Source: Straminergon stramineum
Lineage: Eukaryota > Streptophyta > Bryopsida > Hypnales > Calliergonaceae
NCBI GenBank assembly: GCA_963920665.1
Contig: OY987265.1
Coordinates: 31,625,001-31,689,000 of the forward strand
Direction of reading: 5' to 3'
DNA length: 64,000 bases
The notes under the pieces were generated by a model that was not told the DNA's origin, ran no database searches, and was given only the letters and a program-made list of their open reading frames with translations. A program made the position numbers and the translations under genes. Shown here one piece after another: positions 1 through 12,666 of this stretch (position 1 is the stretch's first letter; every line of letters begins with the position of its first letter).

Positions 1-2480
1 TATATTTATATTTTATTTACTATTATCATAATAATTTTAAAAAATTCTAATCTTTTATTTACTTATTTTTATTCATGAAATATCCATATGGAAGATAAAA
101 AAAAGGTGGAGAATTTTTTCTAGAAGATAATGCCTATTACATCAAACTCAAAATCAGATCTATGATAAATCTAGATTCAAAAAAATGTAAGGTATAGATT
201 TGAAGCAAATAGGGATTTTTTCAAATTGGAGTTACTTTTTTTGCAACAAGAATCTACTTTAGATCCTTTTGAAAGAATCACACAAGAAATAGATGAGATT
301 AGGAGAGCCAAAATAAAAACAAAAACATATTTCTAATCAAATTTTTTAAGGTTTTAAGGAAAAAAATTAAAAAATAGTTTAACTTTATGCATACACTATA
401 TATAGAATCTACATTAATGTTGGTGATATTAAAGGAAGTTTTTATCATAAAATGATGAAGATTATACCCTACTTTTGTCAACAAGCATTTTGAAGCTTGT
501 TTTGACTTCTAAACAATATAGAACTTTAGGGTTTAAAAGTTGTGACTATGAAATTTTTTAGTGGGGAATTCTTCACCAAAAAATCAAGGATTGTCTTGAA
601 TTTTATAAGTATCTGAAGGTAGTGAGAACTAAAATGAATGTTTTTCAAAAAATATACAAGTTTTTTAACCTTGAAAGAACAGATCCTACGATTTTATGGT
701 TGAAGCTCAAAATCCTTGACTTTTCATTCTCCATTTTGACATTCTTTACGAGAGAAATTTTATTTTTCTACTTTGGATATGAAATTACATCTTTATATAT
801 GTCACGAAATTTTGAGATATTTTGGTGAGAATTTGAAATTACCATGAATTTTTGAAAAAAAGTGAAGAAAATTCATATCCAATTCAAAGCATGATTGAAA
901 AATTTGGAAATTTAAAGATTATAAGCAAATTATAGTATATAACATTATATTATAAAGAAAGTTTTCTTGCCAATCAATATCTAGAGACATGTCTATCAAT
1001 TTTCAACTTCAATAATATGCTCCTTCTAGAAATAATTCAAAATATTCAAACAGAGTGGATACCAAAAATTTGATGGAACTTTCATTTATTATTTTTGCAA
1101 AAAAGCAAAAGCAAATGTTTTGAATGTCAAAATTCAATTTTAAGGAAAAGAAATTTAAAATATTGAAATACATTTTACATATATACCATTTTTTTTATAA
1201 ATTACTCCTAACAAAATCAAAAGACAACTCATTTGACTTGAACTTTACTTAATGATATGGATATGAAATCATTATAGTTGATGGCACTCCAAAATGGATG
1301 AAAATAATCCATTTCTGAATATGAAAGAGGTTAGTGTTTGACCATTCAAAGGACACTTTTAGTTCCTCATAGGGTTAAAGACATGGTTGCTAACTTGCTA
1401 TTATATGAAGGTAGAATCATGAGCACATGAGTATACAAGTCTATACACCTATGTTAAAGGTGTATATATTATAGAAACTTTCCATGATTATAGTATATCT
1501 ATGTTATAATTATCTATATTATAGGTGCTATACTATAAACATCTTCAATGGTTGTAGAGTATCTACTTATACATATGCTCAAGGTTTGTAGGTTTACATT
1601 TCCATTCTCCTATATTAGCATTGTTGAGGTTAAGGAGATCTATTGCCAAGCTTGCTAGATTAGTCTAAAGGTCCCATTAAATTCTAGCATAAATAATTTC
1701 ATACATTGTTACTTTATTTGTATTAGAATAGGAATAGCAATCAATAGCCTACTATTTTCAGTTTGTAGATAAGCCTATTACACATACTCATTTTTATTCA
1801 ATTGCTAGCATGACCAACTTGATTTCGTTTTGGATTTAGGATTTCAATTTTTTATACACACACCATGTAAAGAATGCCAACTTTTTAACGAGGAATTGTA
1901 TGAGTAGTGATAAACAAGCTACAATAGTGAGCCTAAGGAAATGCCTTTTAGATGTATATAAAAACATATTTTCAAAGACTATTCTATTGTGTAGAACATG
2001 ACCACAACACATGGCCAAACTAGGCAAAATAAAGTTTAGAGATATTTCTATAGAATAGCTTGACTCATGAATATGTTGAAATGAAAGTCACCCATGAGGT
2101 TGGATGGCCAAGTCACTTGACTTCTTTATAGGTAAGCTAGTAAGCATACCCATTGCAATTGTAAAACTTTCTATTTTTTAACATCTAAAATTGAACTTGA
2201 ATAACACTTGCCTTGATTTGAAACCTCAACAACTTTTCAACCAATGAGAGGGGAGAGATTTCTTGAACCAACCAATGAAAGTTAAGACATTTTGTGCTAT
2301 CCATTGAAGGTGAATCTAGTGCTATTTGTCCGGTATATTGTGTTTTCATCTTTGAAAATTTTCAAAATATTAATTAGCCATTGGAAAATAACAAAAACCA
2401 CTTGGGGTGCATTTGTCTTGAATTGTCAAGTAATCTCATGAATTTCTTTTTAACTTGTGTCGCTTGTAGGCGCTCATACC
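1..2480. other. AT-rich intergenic DNA without a gene
   Basis: No reading frame here shows family resemblance; the short frames are chance products of AT-rich sequence. Two repeat remnants lie inside: an imperfect inverted repeat around 1405-1605 that resembles the element at 9742-9978, and a dispersed repeat at 2230-2465 with a second copy at 30960-31165. Base composition shifts sharply to higher GC near 2460, where the sterol reductase leader begins. Confidence 0.6.
2230..2465. repeat. Dispersed repeat copy 1 (partner at 30960-31165)
   Basis: The stretch shares ordered blocks with 30960-31165 in the same orientation: a CAACCAATG start, a middle block around TTTTGTGCT, an AATATTAA..TAG..ATT..GAAAAT block, and an end containing TCTTGAA and AATCT. 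The similarity is clearly beyond chance but well eroded. No coding capacity, terminal repeats or target duplication are visible. A weaker relative occurs near 18690-18850. Confidence 0.45.
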
Positions 2481-2784
2481 TTGGGTGCAATGACGCATTC
2501 CAATTTTGGGAACGTCCCTCACGCTCTCAATGAGATCGACGGTGCTGTGCAGCTATGGGAGGTCGGATGGTGCAGGCCTTCTTCAATCCACCTCTGATCA
2601 TCAACTTTGTTCCCATAGTGAGCGACGAGGCAGGTCCCCTTCCATGTGCAGTAATTCTAAGTTTGTAATCCTGCGTCTGTCTCGCACTTTGCCTGCGTGC
2701 AAGGGAGGAGCTAGCGCGGTTCAAAGCCTTTGAGAAAAATCGTTGCGAACGGAGCTCTCCTGTCCACAATCCGCAGTCTTCACC
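2480..2784 (+). promoter_or_regulatory. GC-richer leader/promoter region of the sterol reductase gene
   Basis: GC content rises abruptly relative to the flanking AT-rich DNA and stays high to the ATG at 2785, which is typical of a transcribed leader in this window. Both strands hold short open frames here with no recognisable product. No clear TATA box was identified. Confidence 0.35.
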
Positions 2785-5700
2785 ATGGCTAGCACTGTAA
2801 GTTACAGTAATCCTGAATCATTTTCCCTATTGATTTGGCCGCCATTTGCGACTGCTGTCGTTATTTTGGTTGGAACCCTTTCGTGTCTTCTTCAATGTGC
2901 TGGTGGGTGTTTTGAGAGAATGTGAATGATCGAGGGTGGCAGAAGGAGTTGGACGACTTACATTCATCTGTTGGGATTGCATTGCAGACATCGCGATCGG
3001 TTCACAGTCTCTTGCAGACGGAATTCATGCCCATATTGGTATGTGCGAATTACCTACATTCTTCCCGTTTCCTACACTTTGGTTTAGATTAGGGTTTATT
3101 TGGTCCGGAAGTGGATTGCATTTGGGTTTATTAGAATTTTCCTGGAGTGATGGAATGTTGCGCTAGGGTTTAGGCGTCTTCTTCTTTTTCTTCCCAATTG
3201 GACTGAAACTGTGTGAAAATTTTCTGTCATTCGCAGCGGGAGCTCTTCATGGCAGATGCCAAGACGGTATGCTGCTTTTTCTGTGATCATTTATCGTGTT
3301 AGCGTGATAGATTCCTTGATTAATCTATAATTGTTTTTGGGTTAGTTTTGATGTATCCTTGGTGGTGTTGCTGGATCGTGACCTTGGGCTATGTGGGCAG
3401 TGGGGCGTGTTGATGGGTGTCGTATTGGGCTATCTTGCGGTTCTGGTGATTTTGGGAGCTGTTCTACCGGGTCGCACGATTGCTGGCGCGGTTTTGGCGG
3501 ACAAGAGCAGGCTTTATTACAAATGCAATGGTGATAATTCTCATTGTATCTCTCCATGTGCAAATATATTCAAGGATATGTCTTTTCTCTATGCTAATAA
3601 GAGAAGACTAAATTAATCTTCTTGCAAAATGTTCAAAGCTTGATGTGTAATGCAATGACTACCTCTATAGGCATGGTATTGACATATCTTCGGTGATCAT
3701 GGATTCAGGTTTGGCATCACTGGTGGTGTTGCTTGGCGGACTTTGTGTTGGGATCAAGTATGGCTACTTCTCAGCTACGGTATTTCTATCCTCAATCCAA
3801 CACTTAGTGTTTGTAGCTGCAAACATAGCGTACACGTCGATCCTTATTTTCACACTATCTTTTGTGTTCTAGAGAGTTCAGGGCTTAGAAGACCAAAGCT
3901 TGTATTGTTACGCAAATGGGAACTTTCTTGTGTAACTGTTGATATTATCTTGCCCAGAATGCTTATGTTTTTCCGGGTGCCTATTAATCTGGAAATTTTC
4001 AGTCCAGATCATTGCAGATTATGGTTTGCAAATGTGCATCACTACGCTTGGACTCTGTTTTTTGGTGAGTATATTGTGGGATTTCAAGAAGAAATCATGC
4101 CCTACACTTTGGAATAGTGAAAATATGTTTTGGAAGTACCATATACGACGATTAGCATTTGAAAATAGATTTTCTAGTTTTTGTCCAGGCTCTTAGAGGG
4201 TATTGACTCGTGTATCAAATTGGAAGTAGATGTCTTGGTTGCTGACACTTATTGGGAGGAATCAGATGTCCGTGTGGCTGTACTTGAGGGGATGTTTGTC
4301 AAAATCAAAGTCAGCATCGTTTAAATCCCATGTGACTGGCAACGTACTTCACGATTGGTATGGTTTCTCAAGTTTTAAGGCTGACATCAGATTTTGGACA
4401 AGTCATAGCAAACCTACTTTGGATATCGTTTTTTTACCAGTTTTCTCCCTGGAGTACCGTATCTTGACGAGGATTGACTTTTTGTGGTATTCCGAACTCA
4501 GCTGATGACATTCATCCTTGCCATGAGATCTTGACCCTGGTATACTATATTGTCATGCAGGTGGTTTGGAGTACAGTTGAACCCAGACTTATTCGGCCTT
4601 GACCTTAAGTAAGGTTTCTTGCTATTACCTTGGGCTTTGAACATATGAATATCTTTTTGTGAGCACACTGGTGTTTCTGAATATACTTAAACCCCTAATC
4701 TTGTTCATCTTTGCTGGTTTACAGGTTCTTCTGGATTCGAGCAGGCATGATGGGTTGGCTTCTGATTAATTTGTCAGTGGCTGCCAAGCAGTACATTAAC
4801 CAGGGCTCCTTATCTTTATCAATGGCTTTATTTCAAACATTTTGTGCGGTATGATTCCATTGTCCCTGCTCGGTCTGATATTTTATGCTGGTTTCCAATT
4901 TATCCAATCATTGGTCTAAATTTTCCTCTTCTGGCAGATTTACGTGCTTGACTATTTTTGGCATGAGGAGTACATGACATCAACGTGAGTGTTCTAATCT
5001 TGATTTTTGCGTAGAATTGTTTATGAGGTGATGTAGTTAGTTAGTCGTCATTTTAAAGTTTTAGATAGTGAGTATGCTGTTGGATCTTTGTGTTCTTGCA
5101 CAAAACTCAGATTTTGAATAGAGAAACTCAGTGCTTCTGTCGTCATAACCTACTACAGTAGTGATTTAACGTCTGGGAGGAATCCGTCTCACGTCAGTAG
5201 CGAATTCAATGGAATATGATCTGCAGGTGGGATATTATAGCTGAGAGATTTGGGTTTATGCTCATCTTTGGTGACTTGGTCTTCATTCCTTTTACCTTCA
5301 GTATCCAGGTATTACTAAGTTCTTCAATGATTTTTTAGATGATTTTTAACACTCTGTGTCAGTATCGCGTGAAGAATATGATATAAATACTGTATCTGTA
5401 GCTTTATGTGTGAGTTGGTCGTTTGAAATATGTACCGTCCTACATTATTGTCTTGGACGTTGGCCTATGTAACGAGACATGCTCAACAGGGCTGGTGGTT
5501 GCTGTCGCACTCCGTGGATTTAACTCCGGCAGCTGCAGTAATGAACTTCTTGATCTTCGTCATCGGGTATGGGCACATACTGTGCAATTAATCTTGGTTT
5601 ATTGTCCAGTCAGTGTTAGCCTGTGCTCCTGACAGTAAGTTTTGATCTTGCAGTTGAAGGGAAGCGAAGTGAATTTAACTGTTCTCATAGAGCTTTGCAA

Positions 5701-6619
5701 ATTGCACGTTGGAATGTTTCCGAGCAGGTTTGCAGTTTTCAGAGGGGCAAATACGCAGAAACACAAGTTCAAACAAGACCCTAAGGTCCTAATCTGGGGT
5801 CAGCCTGCAAAAACTATTGGAGGACGGCTTCTTATATCTGGTTTCTGGTATGTGATTGCTTGTTATTATCTCAGACTGGAATGTATAGAATTGCACTTCT
5901 GTTGGCGTAGCCTTTACACTCAAACTTCTTTAAGCATTCCACCTGTGGTCCCAACTTCGTCACCATGACATTGTGTGAACATGTGACAAGTGTGCATTAG
6001 TCAACTGTAGTGTGTTAATATTGCAGGATATTCTAGAATGTCATTTTATATGTCATAATAATGAGGTTGATTGTACTTCGGAGGGTGATGGGAACTGAGA
6101 TAAGCTTATGGATGTTATAGAGTAATACAGTTTGGAGGCATCGCATTGACCCATCTCTGTTTCTTCAGGGGCATCGCACGACACAGCAACTATCTTGGAG
6201 ACATCTTGTTGGCTTTCTCCTTTAGTTTACCTTGTGGCATAAGGTACGTACATCTTCTCTCATATGATTTGGTTGCGATGGTTACATTTTCTAGTAGACA
6301 AATTGTCCACCGCATCGAGGCAAATCCATGAATTTCTGGGGTGTACATTACCTTGTGGACTTGGCACTCGTGGTCATGACCATAGTACCATAATGACTAC
6401 CGAGAGTTCATCACAACTCGTCCTTTTTCCATGTATGCTCACTGTGTTGTAATGTGTACATACAGCTCACCTGTGCCATACTTCTATCCAACATATCTTT
6501 TCATTCTTTTACTTTGGAGAGAGCGAAGGGATGAAGCCAAGTGTTCGACCAAGTATAAGGAAATTTGGCAGCAGTATTGCAAGGCAGTCCCGTGGAGAAT
6601 CTTCCCATATATCTACTAG
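2785..6619 (+). CDS. FK: Delta(14)-sterol reductase (FACKEL/ERG24 type)
   Basis: NADPH-dependent reduction of the C14 double bond after 14-demethylation in sterol synthesis; a polytopic ER membrane enzyme. Exons: 2785-2796, 3237-3266, 3401-3530, 3709-3779, 4008-4064, 4266-4357, 4561-4608, 4725-4848, 4938-4984, 5227-5308, 5490-5566, 5728-5847, 6169-6243, 6466-6619, giving 372 aa (family about 370). All phases close. Family landmarks in order: VLPGRTIAG, SGNVL-like TGNVLHDWWFG, RAGMMGWLLIN, HEEYMTSTWDI, FTFSIQGWWL, FRGANTQKHKF, GIARHSNYLGDILLAFSFSLPCG, and RERRDEAKC with the C-terminal VPWRIFPYIY. ATG 2785 has a CACCATGG context followed at once by a strong donor. ATG 3249 in the second exon is an alternative start giving 364 aa. 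A phase-0 cassette exon (2988-3038) could add 17 residues. The first two exons are the uncertain part; from 3401 on the model is firm. Confidence 0.88.
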
Positions 6620-8115
6620 TGATCTGTGGGAGAATGTTTCCATACTGCAAGAAGCATCTTGTAGTGAAATTCCGTGGAGTGCCACTTCTTAGATATGTAT
6701 TGTAGCAGACATGGGAGAATTGGACTCCTGCGCACAACGACTGATAGTGGCGGACTAGGGTTTTGTCTGTCCTAAATTTGTTGAAAATTGTGCTGTAAAA
6801 TGTATTTTGGTATTGAATGCAATATGATTACAGGAAGATTTTTGTGTGGATGAATAACCATGAAAATTTTCGAATAAGCATTTTGAGCATGGTTCCAGAC
6901 TTCCAGTTACTGATGGGATTCCAGATACTGTTGGCATGAATAATTTGGACACTTAAAAATTTCTAACAATTGGCATGAGACAAGGTGTACTCAAAATTGA
7001 TCCTCATGAGTAGTAGAGGTTGTGCATTTTAGGCAAGAATCTAAAGTGGTAGGTTTCAGAAAGGGGTTGCAGTCACATGCTGTGAGCTAAATTTGCTCTG
7101 AAATTTCTCTTTAGTCTAGGTTGCAGTGAAATTACTAAATTTCGTTGATTGTATTGATGTTCAGTTAATCAATCTGTCCTGATTGGTTGCCATCCACAGT
7201 TGACAGGGGTGACTTGTCACAATGCAAGTATATGGATATGTACAATACAGGGCTTGCACTAAAACACCAATAAATCAAAAAAGGTTTGCAAGTTTCATGC
7301 TTACGGAAAATGCTACACTGATGTGAAGCTTTCAATTTAGTGAGTGCAAATGAACGGAGTTTTTTTGACTGAACTATAAGCTCTTTCAAAGACTGAAAGA
7401 AGTCAACATTCACTTCACTATTGAATGTGGTCACAAAATTTGGGCTGAAACTTTGCTCCTACACCTTCGAGTATCAAATTTCCACGATTAGGAGACAACC
7501 TCCATGACTGAAATTTGGATGACCAGGAGGGAACTTGGTGTAGTACCTTGCAATTCCTTCTCTTCGTCTTTTGTGGATGTCAAAAATAGTATCCAATTGA
7601 ATCACATCCGTCAATCTTGCAAAATCTGAATTCTTGTCCTTTCAGAGTTTGAAGATGCATTGCATTCATTCAGGTGGGTGTCTTGCAGGTTTGCAGAAAC
7701 ATGCAGAAATTCTAATATGGATTTTGGTCTAAATGCTTAATAATGTTGCAGAAAGTCGCTGCAAACTGGCCCCTAAAAGAAAATACCTCACAAGAAAGTC
7801 ATCAAGTTTCTATGTACTTAGACCATCCTCAGTCCTGGGTCGGTTTTGGAGCTCTGCAACGTTGCATGCGGAGTGAGCTAACGCGGATGGTTTCTAAACG
7901 TGGCAAACCGCAGTCGCAACACCTCAACCCTTCAGTTGCACTTCACTTGGAATCCTAAAGCTCTTGACGTTGATTAGTACTCAGTAGTTGAGGGACCTCA
8001 TTGGCGGGCAACTACGCAGGATAGTTCATGCGGTGGCAAAGTTCTTCCCCTTCCGTGCCCTTTAAGACTCAGCCGCCATCATGATTCTATTGAACCAAGG
8101 AGTGCAAAGGAGTTT
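6620..8115. other. 3' flank of the sterol reductase gene and intergenic DNA
   Basis: The first few hundred bases are probably the 3' untranslated region of the upstream gene. No further gene, RNA or clear repeat was seen. Short frames on both strands have no family features. Confidence 0.5.
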
Positions 8116-8444
8116 AGAGCATCCCCATCCATCTTGCAAAACGGATGATTTGTCCAAGGTGGCTTGCAAAATTGCCCCACATGTCTTGCTAAACGGATGA
8201 ACTTGTTAAGAGGCCGGGCCAAAAGCCTTGGGTGGCTTGCAAACCACATGAGGCAAGAGCTCCAACACTTTACCCAAAAGTACGGACTTTTAGTGCTATA
8301 GCCCATTGGACGGACCTTGCAAAGTGGTCCAAATTTGGGAACTTTAACAAGCTGTGGGTAGGGTGGTCTAGCTTGTAAATTGGATGGCCGCTATTTTGCA
8401 AGCCAAGCCAAGTCTGCATCCAAGCAGATGGGTAGTGATGCTCT
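8116..8444. mobile_element. MITE with about 55-bp inverted ends (PIF/Harbinger-like)
   Basis: The left end starts AGAGCATCCCCATCCATCT. The reverse complement of the right end starts AGAGCATCACTACCCATCT. Both ends continue into a shared GTGGCTTGCAAAAT-type block after roughly 40 bp, so the inverted repeat is long but imperfect. Flanking bases are TTT left and TTG right; if the outer A is taken as flank, the target would be TTA/TTT, a one-base mismatch to a Harbinger TTA duplication. The interior has no coding capacity. Confidence 0.65.
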
Positions 8445-8454
8445 TTGTTGAAGA

Positions 8455-9490
8455 AGGATAATGACCGAATTGGAAACTATCCTATTAGTATAATAAGTTC
8501 GTTCCAAGGGAAATTGTCAAGTAGGATAACTCCATGCTAATAGGTTCTATATCTAAAATCAAATATCTTGACTTGTTCAATAACCCAACTTGGAATTCCA
8601 TACCCAAAAACATAACTACAACGACACTGCAAACCAAATTTAGATGTTGACTTAAATTAGTACAAGTCACATTCCATCAAACACACCAATTCAGTTTAAA
8701 TACTCCATTATTTTTATTTCTAAATTGGTGATAAAATCACTGTCAGAATCAATGTCTTCTCTTTATCCTCCACTCACTTTTTCATTCTTCTTAGCACACT
8801 TCATTACAAACTTCTCCCAATTGCAAACATCCAATTAGGACATAAACACACGGTCCCAAAACACTCAAACATCACACATCTCATCAAATAACACACATAC
8901 ACACACACACACACATATCCAATTTGAAAACACTTCCAAAACAAAGAAATACACAGCTTCACCAAGCTGGGACACGACTGGACTCACTCAACACACGGTA
9001 AAGACAAAAAAAATAAAAACCAGACCAAATAGGAATTCCAAACTTAGCGGTTACCAATTTGGAAGAGACAACTCAACCACCAATTAACTACCAAATTGGA
9101 ACTACCAAGGCAATTGTACAACTACACATAAAATATCCAAATTGGAATTAACTTCTAAACAATCAACCAACTGGACTTGACATACACACCACATACAATC
9201 CGACTTGGACTAAATCAGCACCCAATTTGCAATACAGATGTAAACTATTCAAAACTTGGCTGGAAAGCCAGACCATCCCAATTAGGAAACCATCCATCCA
9301 AATCGCACAATGACACTCCACATTCATTCAACATCCAAAAACACACCAAATAGAATTCAATTAACCCATTAAAACACACACTTAAGACACAAAAAATGCA
9401 AACAATTAAGTCAAAAACAATAAAAAAAAACACTTCAAAATCAGCCAAAAATTTACAAGAAAAAATCCTAATCGGCATTCTACACTCTTA
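8455..9490. repeat. Array of degenerate CCAA-TTGG motifs, G-poor on the + strand
   Basis: About twenty variants of a CCAA(N)TTGGAA-like motif recur every 20-60 bp (for example near 8465, 8590, 9050, 9098, 9130 and 9285). The + strand is strikingly poor in G and rich in A and C. A short AC microsatellite lies at about 8890-8914. Dense short motifs like this are typical of subterminal transposase-binding regions of large DNA transposons, but I could not identify matching termini. Confidence 0.45.
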
Positions 9491-9741
9491 GGACACAACA
9501 AATAGTGTCTTCTTGCCATGCAAGAGCTAGGAAGTGCCGCGCTTGTGAAGGTAAAATGGGAGGTGATGTTAGAGCATCGCCACTAGTTGCGCCACTCGGC
9601 CTTGACAACACCACTTTGTGCTTGCTTAGCTTAGATTGGAAAAAAAAAGACTCTGCACCACCACCACGTCATATTAAAAGTTGTGCTATTCCTCACATCA
9701 CTCCCACTATCCCACATTTTCTTGGCAATGGAGCAATGGTG

Positions 9742-9978
9742 CTAGTATGTGAGCCCAAGAATGTGAGCTTGTAAGCATTGAACCTAAAATATAGGTACCT
9801 ATAATATAAATACCACACACTATAGAAGGTGTATGTATCATAAACATCTATAATATGAATATTTGTAACAAATATACCCTATAATTATAGATGATTTCTA
9901 TAGTATATAAACCTATTACATAGGTGTGTAGTATTTTAGGCTCACAAGCTCATACTTCTATGCTCACATAATAGCAAC
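9742..9978. mobile_element. MITE with long imperfect inverted ends
   Basis: The left arm (GGTGCTAGTATGTGAGC, then a GAGCTTGTAAGC block and CCTAAAATA) pairs with the right arm read on the other strand (GTTGCTATTATGTGAGC, then GAGCTTGTGAGC and CCTAAAATA). The centre is an AT-rich palindrome-like stretch around CTATAATATA. There is no coding capacity. Exact boundaries and target duplication are uncertain. A diverged relative seems present near 1405-1605. Confidence 0.55.
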
Positions 9979-10641
9979 CCTTGCGACGGAGGGCCTTTGT
10001 AGTAGGCAATTTTACACGCATGCCAACTTGGTCAACTTTGATTGTGGCCTTAGTGGAAGACATGGAGGCTAATGAGAGGTGTCAGAAGAAAGGGAGGAAC
10101 TTTAGCAAGGACTTTAAGGGTTGGGTTAGTGCATAACATCAGATCTTGAGTGCACCACCACATCTCACAAAGGCAGGAAGTGCTTCGTCACTTCTTGATG
10201 CCATGGTCCACTTTTGCAGAACTCATGCTGATGCTCTTAGCATTACGTCATGTTTCCAACTTTTGTTTTGAAATTTTGGGACCCACTTCAGTTGTACATG
10301 ACTACATGCCGTTGCCGTGCCTCCCACAAAGGGCCGACTGAGGTCGCTCTTATTACACATTCAAATCAGCAGCTTACAAGAAACTAGTCCACTAAGTTTA
10401 CCTCTTGCTGCGTTCTGGCCCTCCACTGCTATCCAGACCAACAGGCTCCGCTGACAAGGACTTCTAGTCAGTGTGTACGTACCTCCGAACTGATTACTGC
10501 CAGGCTTGTTGCAGAATTGACTCAGTTGAGTCGATGGCGAATCTCTTTGCAGTGCACGCCAAGGCAAAAATCCACCGGACTCAGGACTCATAACCAGTTA
10601 ATGCTTTGTCCCTCAGCAGTTTTTCTTCCAAATTTGTAACT
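9979..10641. other. Intergenic DNA, no gene seen
   Basis: The stretch between the 9742 MITE and the first TTAA element contains only short frames without recognisable domains. Composition is somewhat more balanced than in the AT-rich blocks. Nothing else is supported. Confidence 0.4.
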
Positions 10642-10870
10642 TAACCCTTGAACGCCGGGCTGGTGACCATGGAAATCAGCCATTTTGGAACCATGTGACA
10701 TCATCCACTTTAGAAAAATCAGAAATATCCATTGGGAGTGAAATTACTGTAGAAGATCTTCCCTTTCCACCTCTAATTCAAAGGATGAATAGTTGCAATT
10801 CTGTCCAACACAAGAGAATTCCTTGTCATTCATCGGACAATAATCGTCCGCCGTGTTCTTCAAGGGTTAA
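10642..10870 (-). mobile_element. TTAA-flanked MITE, 229 bp (piggyBac-like, short family)
   Basis: The element starts TTAACCCTTGAACGCCGGG and ends with the reverse complement of TTAACCCTTGAAGAACACGG, so the first 12 bases of both ends agree and both carry TTAA. It is a close full-length relative, in opposite orientation, of the 230-bp element at 60992-61221, sharing the GATGATGTCACATGG-like block, the TTTCCAC block and the CATCGGACAATAAT block. Any open frame inside is coincidental. Confidence 0.75.
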
Positions 10871-10938
10871 GGAAACTCTACTCAGTTTGGTTTTTTCATC
10901 ACAAATTACAGCTTCGAGTAACGTGTTGACAGTGGTAA

Positions 10939-11518
10939 TTAACCCTTGAGAGGCCTTGGGGTCAGTGATCCCAAAACTAGTTTATGGATTTTAGTGCAAT
11001 ATGCTACCTTCAAGATAAATATGCATTAACTTTGGCTACCTTGAGACGAAGTAGTATTTAAAAAAATAGAAAAGGAAGAATTTTTCAAGTTGTAAAGGAT
11101 TATTGGGAGTAATATAACACAAAACTTACTAAATAGATGCTAATTCCAATGTGGAGAAAGTTGCAAATTGACTATCAAAATGTAATAGTTGTTGCAATTT
11201 TGGCTAAAATCTAATTTTTTCAAGGATTTTTTCCAATATACATTTAGCTACTGAAATTTTTTATTAGCAATGGAGGGAATTTTAGCCAGTTTTGTGAACA
11301 CTGCTTGGGGGGGCTTCTATACAACTCATATTTAGCCTTATAACTCCTCAATTGTGGTGTAATATAGGAATTGTGATACATTGTTATTTATGTACTATCA
11401 CAACCATTAATTTACTTTGTATCGAAAAATATTTGGTTAATGTTTTTCTGATCAAATACCAACAAATACATAATATATTATATGGCCACAAAGGGCTTTT
11501 AGGCCCTTCAAGGATTAA
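10939..11518. mobile_element. TTAA-flanked element, 580 bp (piggyBac-like, candidate)
   Basis: The left end reads TTAACCCTTGAGAGGCCT and the right end, on the other strand, TTAATCCTTGAAGGGCCT, an 18-bp near-perfect inverted repeat starting with TTAA. The interior is AT-rich and non-coding. It lies only 68 bp from the 229-bp element at 10642. Confidence 0.6.
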
Positions 11519-12666
11519 AAGGTCGTAACCCTGAATTGGAGTCTATATTTGAGCATTTGCACCACAATGGGGCCCCTGGAAACATTTGTTGTAATCCAAT
11601 TATCCAAAGCATAACATTTAGTTGCTTGCAACTAGGTTGCCTTTCCCCCAACAAAATAATGTGGAATATTTCACACCCATCATTGGGCAAGATTGGTGAG
11701 TATTGTACCTAAATAAAGTATAAAAATAATATCAAAACTTGTAAATATAAGTTTGAAATCTTCAATAAGAAATTCAAAAAGAATAATATTCAACAACTAT
11801 CTCATATAGCTTCAAAGGTCACTTATTTTTTGTGTATTCAGAAATGAGAAGACAAACTCTTTATACAAGGGGGGTGGTAAAAGGTAAAACAATGCATGTA
11901 GGATATGTAAATTAGGATTAGTAGGATCTCAACTACTCGTAGTTAAGTTAAAAGCAAAAATTGTATTTGAAGTAAAATTTTAGACCTCATTTAGGCATAG
12001 TTGAATTCGTTTTTTCAAAAAAAGTTTTATAAACTTAATACAAAAAATCAAGTTAATTTTCATCTTCAAAAATTTGTTTGAGGTTTAAAGTTGCCAATCA
12101 AAAGTTATGAACAAATTTTAGAGAGGGGTTGAAAAGGACATTGCTTTATAAATCATGAATTGAATGAGTGTCCACATCACTTGTTTACGGGTTCCAACCA
12201 ATGAAGACGGTGCTACTGTTGCATATTTCAAATAAAAATTTACTTTGGGGCAAACTTGCTACATGGCTGTGGTACATCCAATAACCACAAAAAGTCATAC
12301 TGCAGCTTTGTTTCCTAAGAACTTGCACGTACTGTTGACTTTTCATGGCATTTCAAACTAACCCTGACAACTGACGGAGCTAAAGCTGTGGAATGAAATC
12401 CAATTCTGCTGTGTTTTAAAAATAAAAAAATAAAAAAAATCCAATTCTGCAAGGATTCATAGGGAGAAATCATTCATGTACATGTCACAGTGATAAAAAA
12501 AATTGCATAATCACCATAAATCCTGCAAAACTCAATCACAGACGCTACACATTCAATTACTTCTTATTCTTGTTGCCATGTACCAAAAACTTGAGCGACC
12601 GACTTCTGAATACTTGCAGATCATGCACACAATTGTGCCTATTCTGAAGAAGTCACCCCATTGAAA
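11519..12666. other. AT-rich intergenic DNA, no gene seen
   Basis: No reading frame with family features, RNA gene or clear terminal repeats were found. It separates two TTAA-flanked elements downstream of the invertase gene. Confidence 0.4.

Noticed and set aside
5655..5727. Extra sterol reductase exon starting after the CAG at 5654
   Set aside because: Joining the preceding exon there gives an immediate stop codon, and the family alignment needs the exon to begin at 5728.
9569..9985. Second AGAGCATC-type MITE beginning at 9571
   Set aside because: The left end resembles the element at 8116, but no matching right end was found within the next kilobase.
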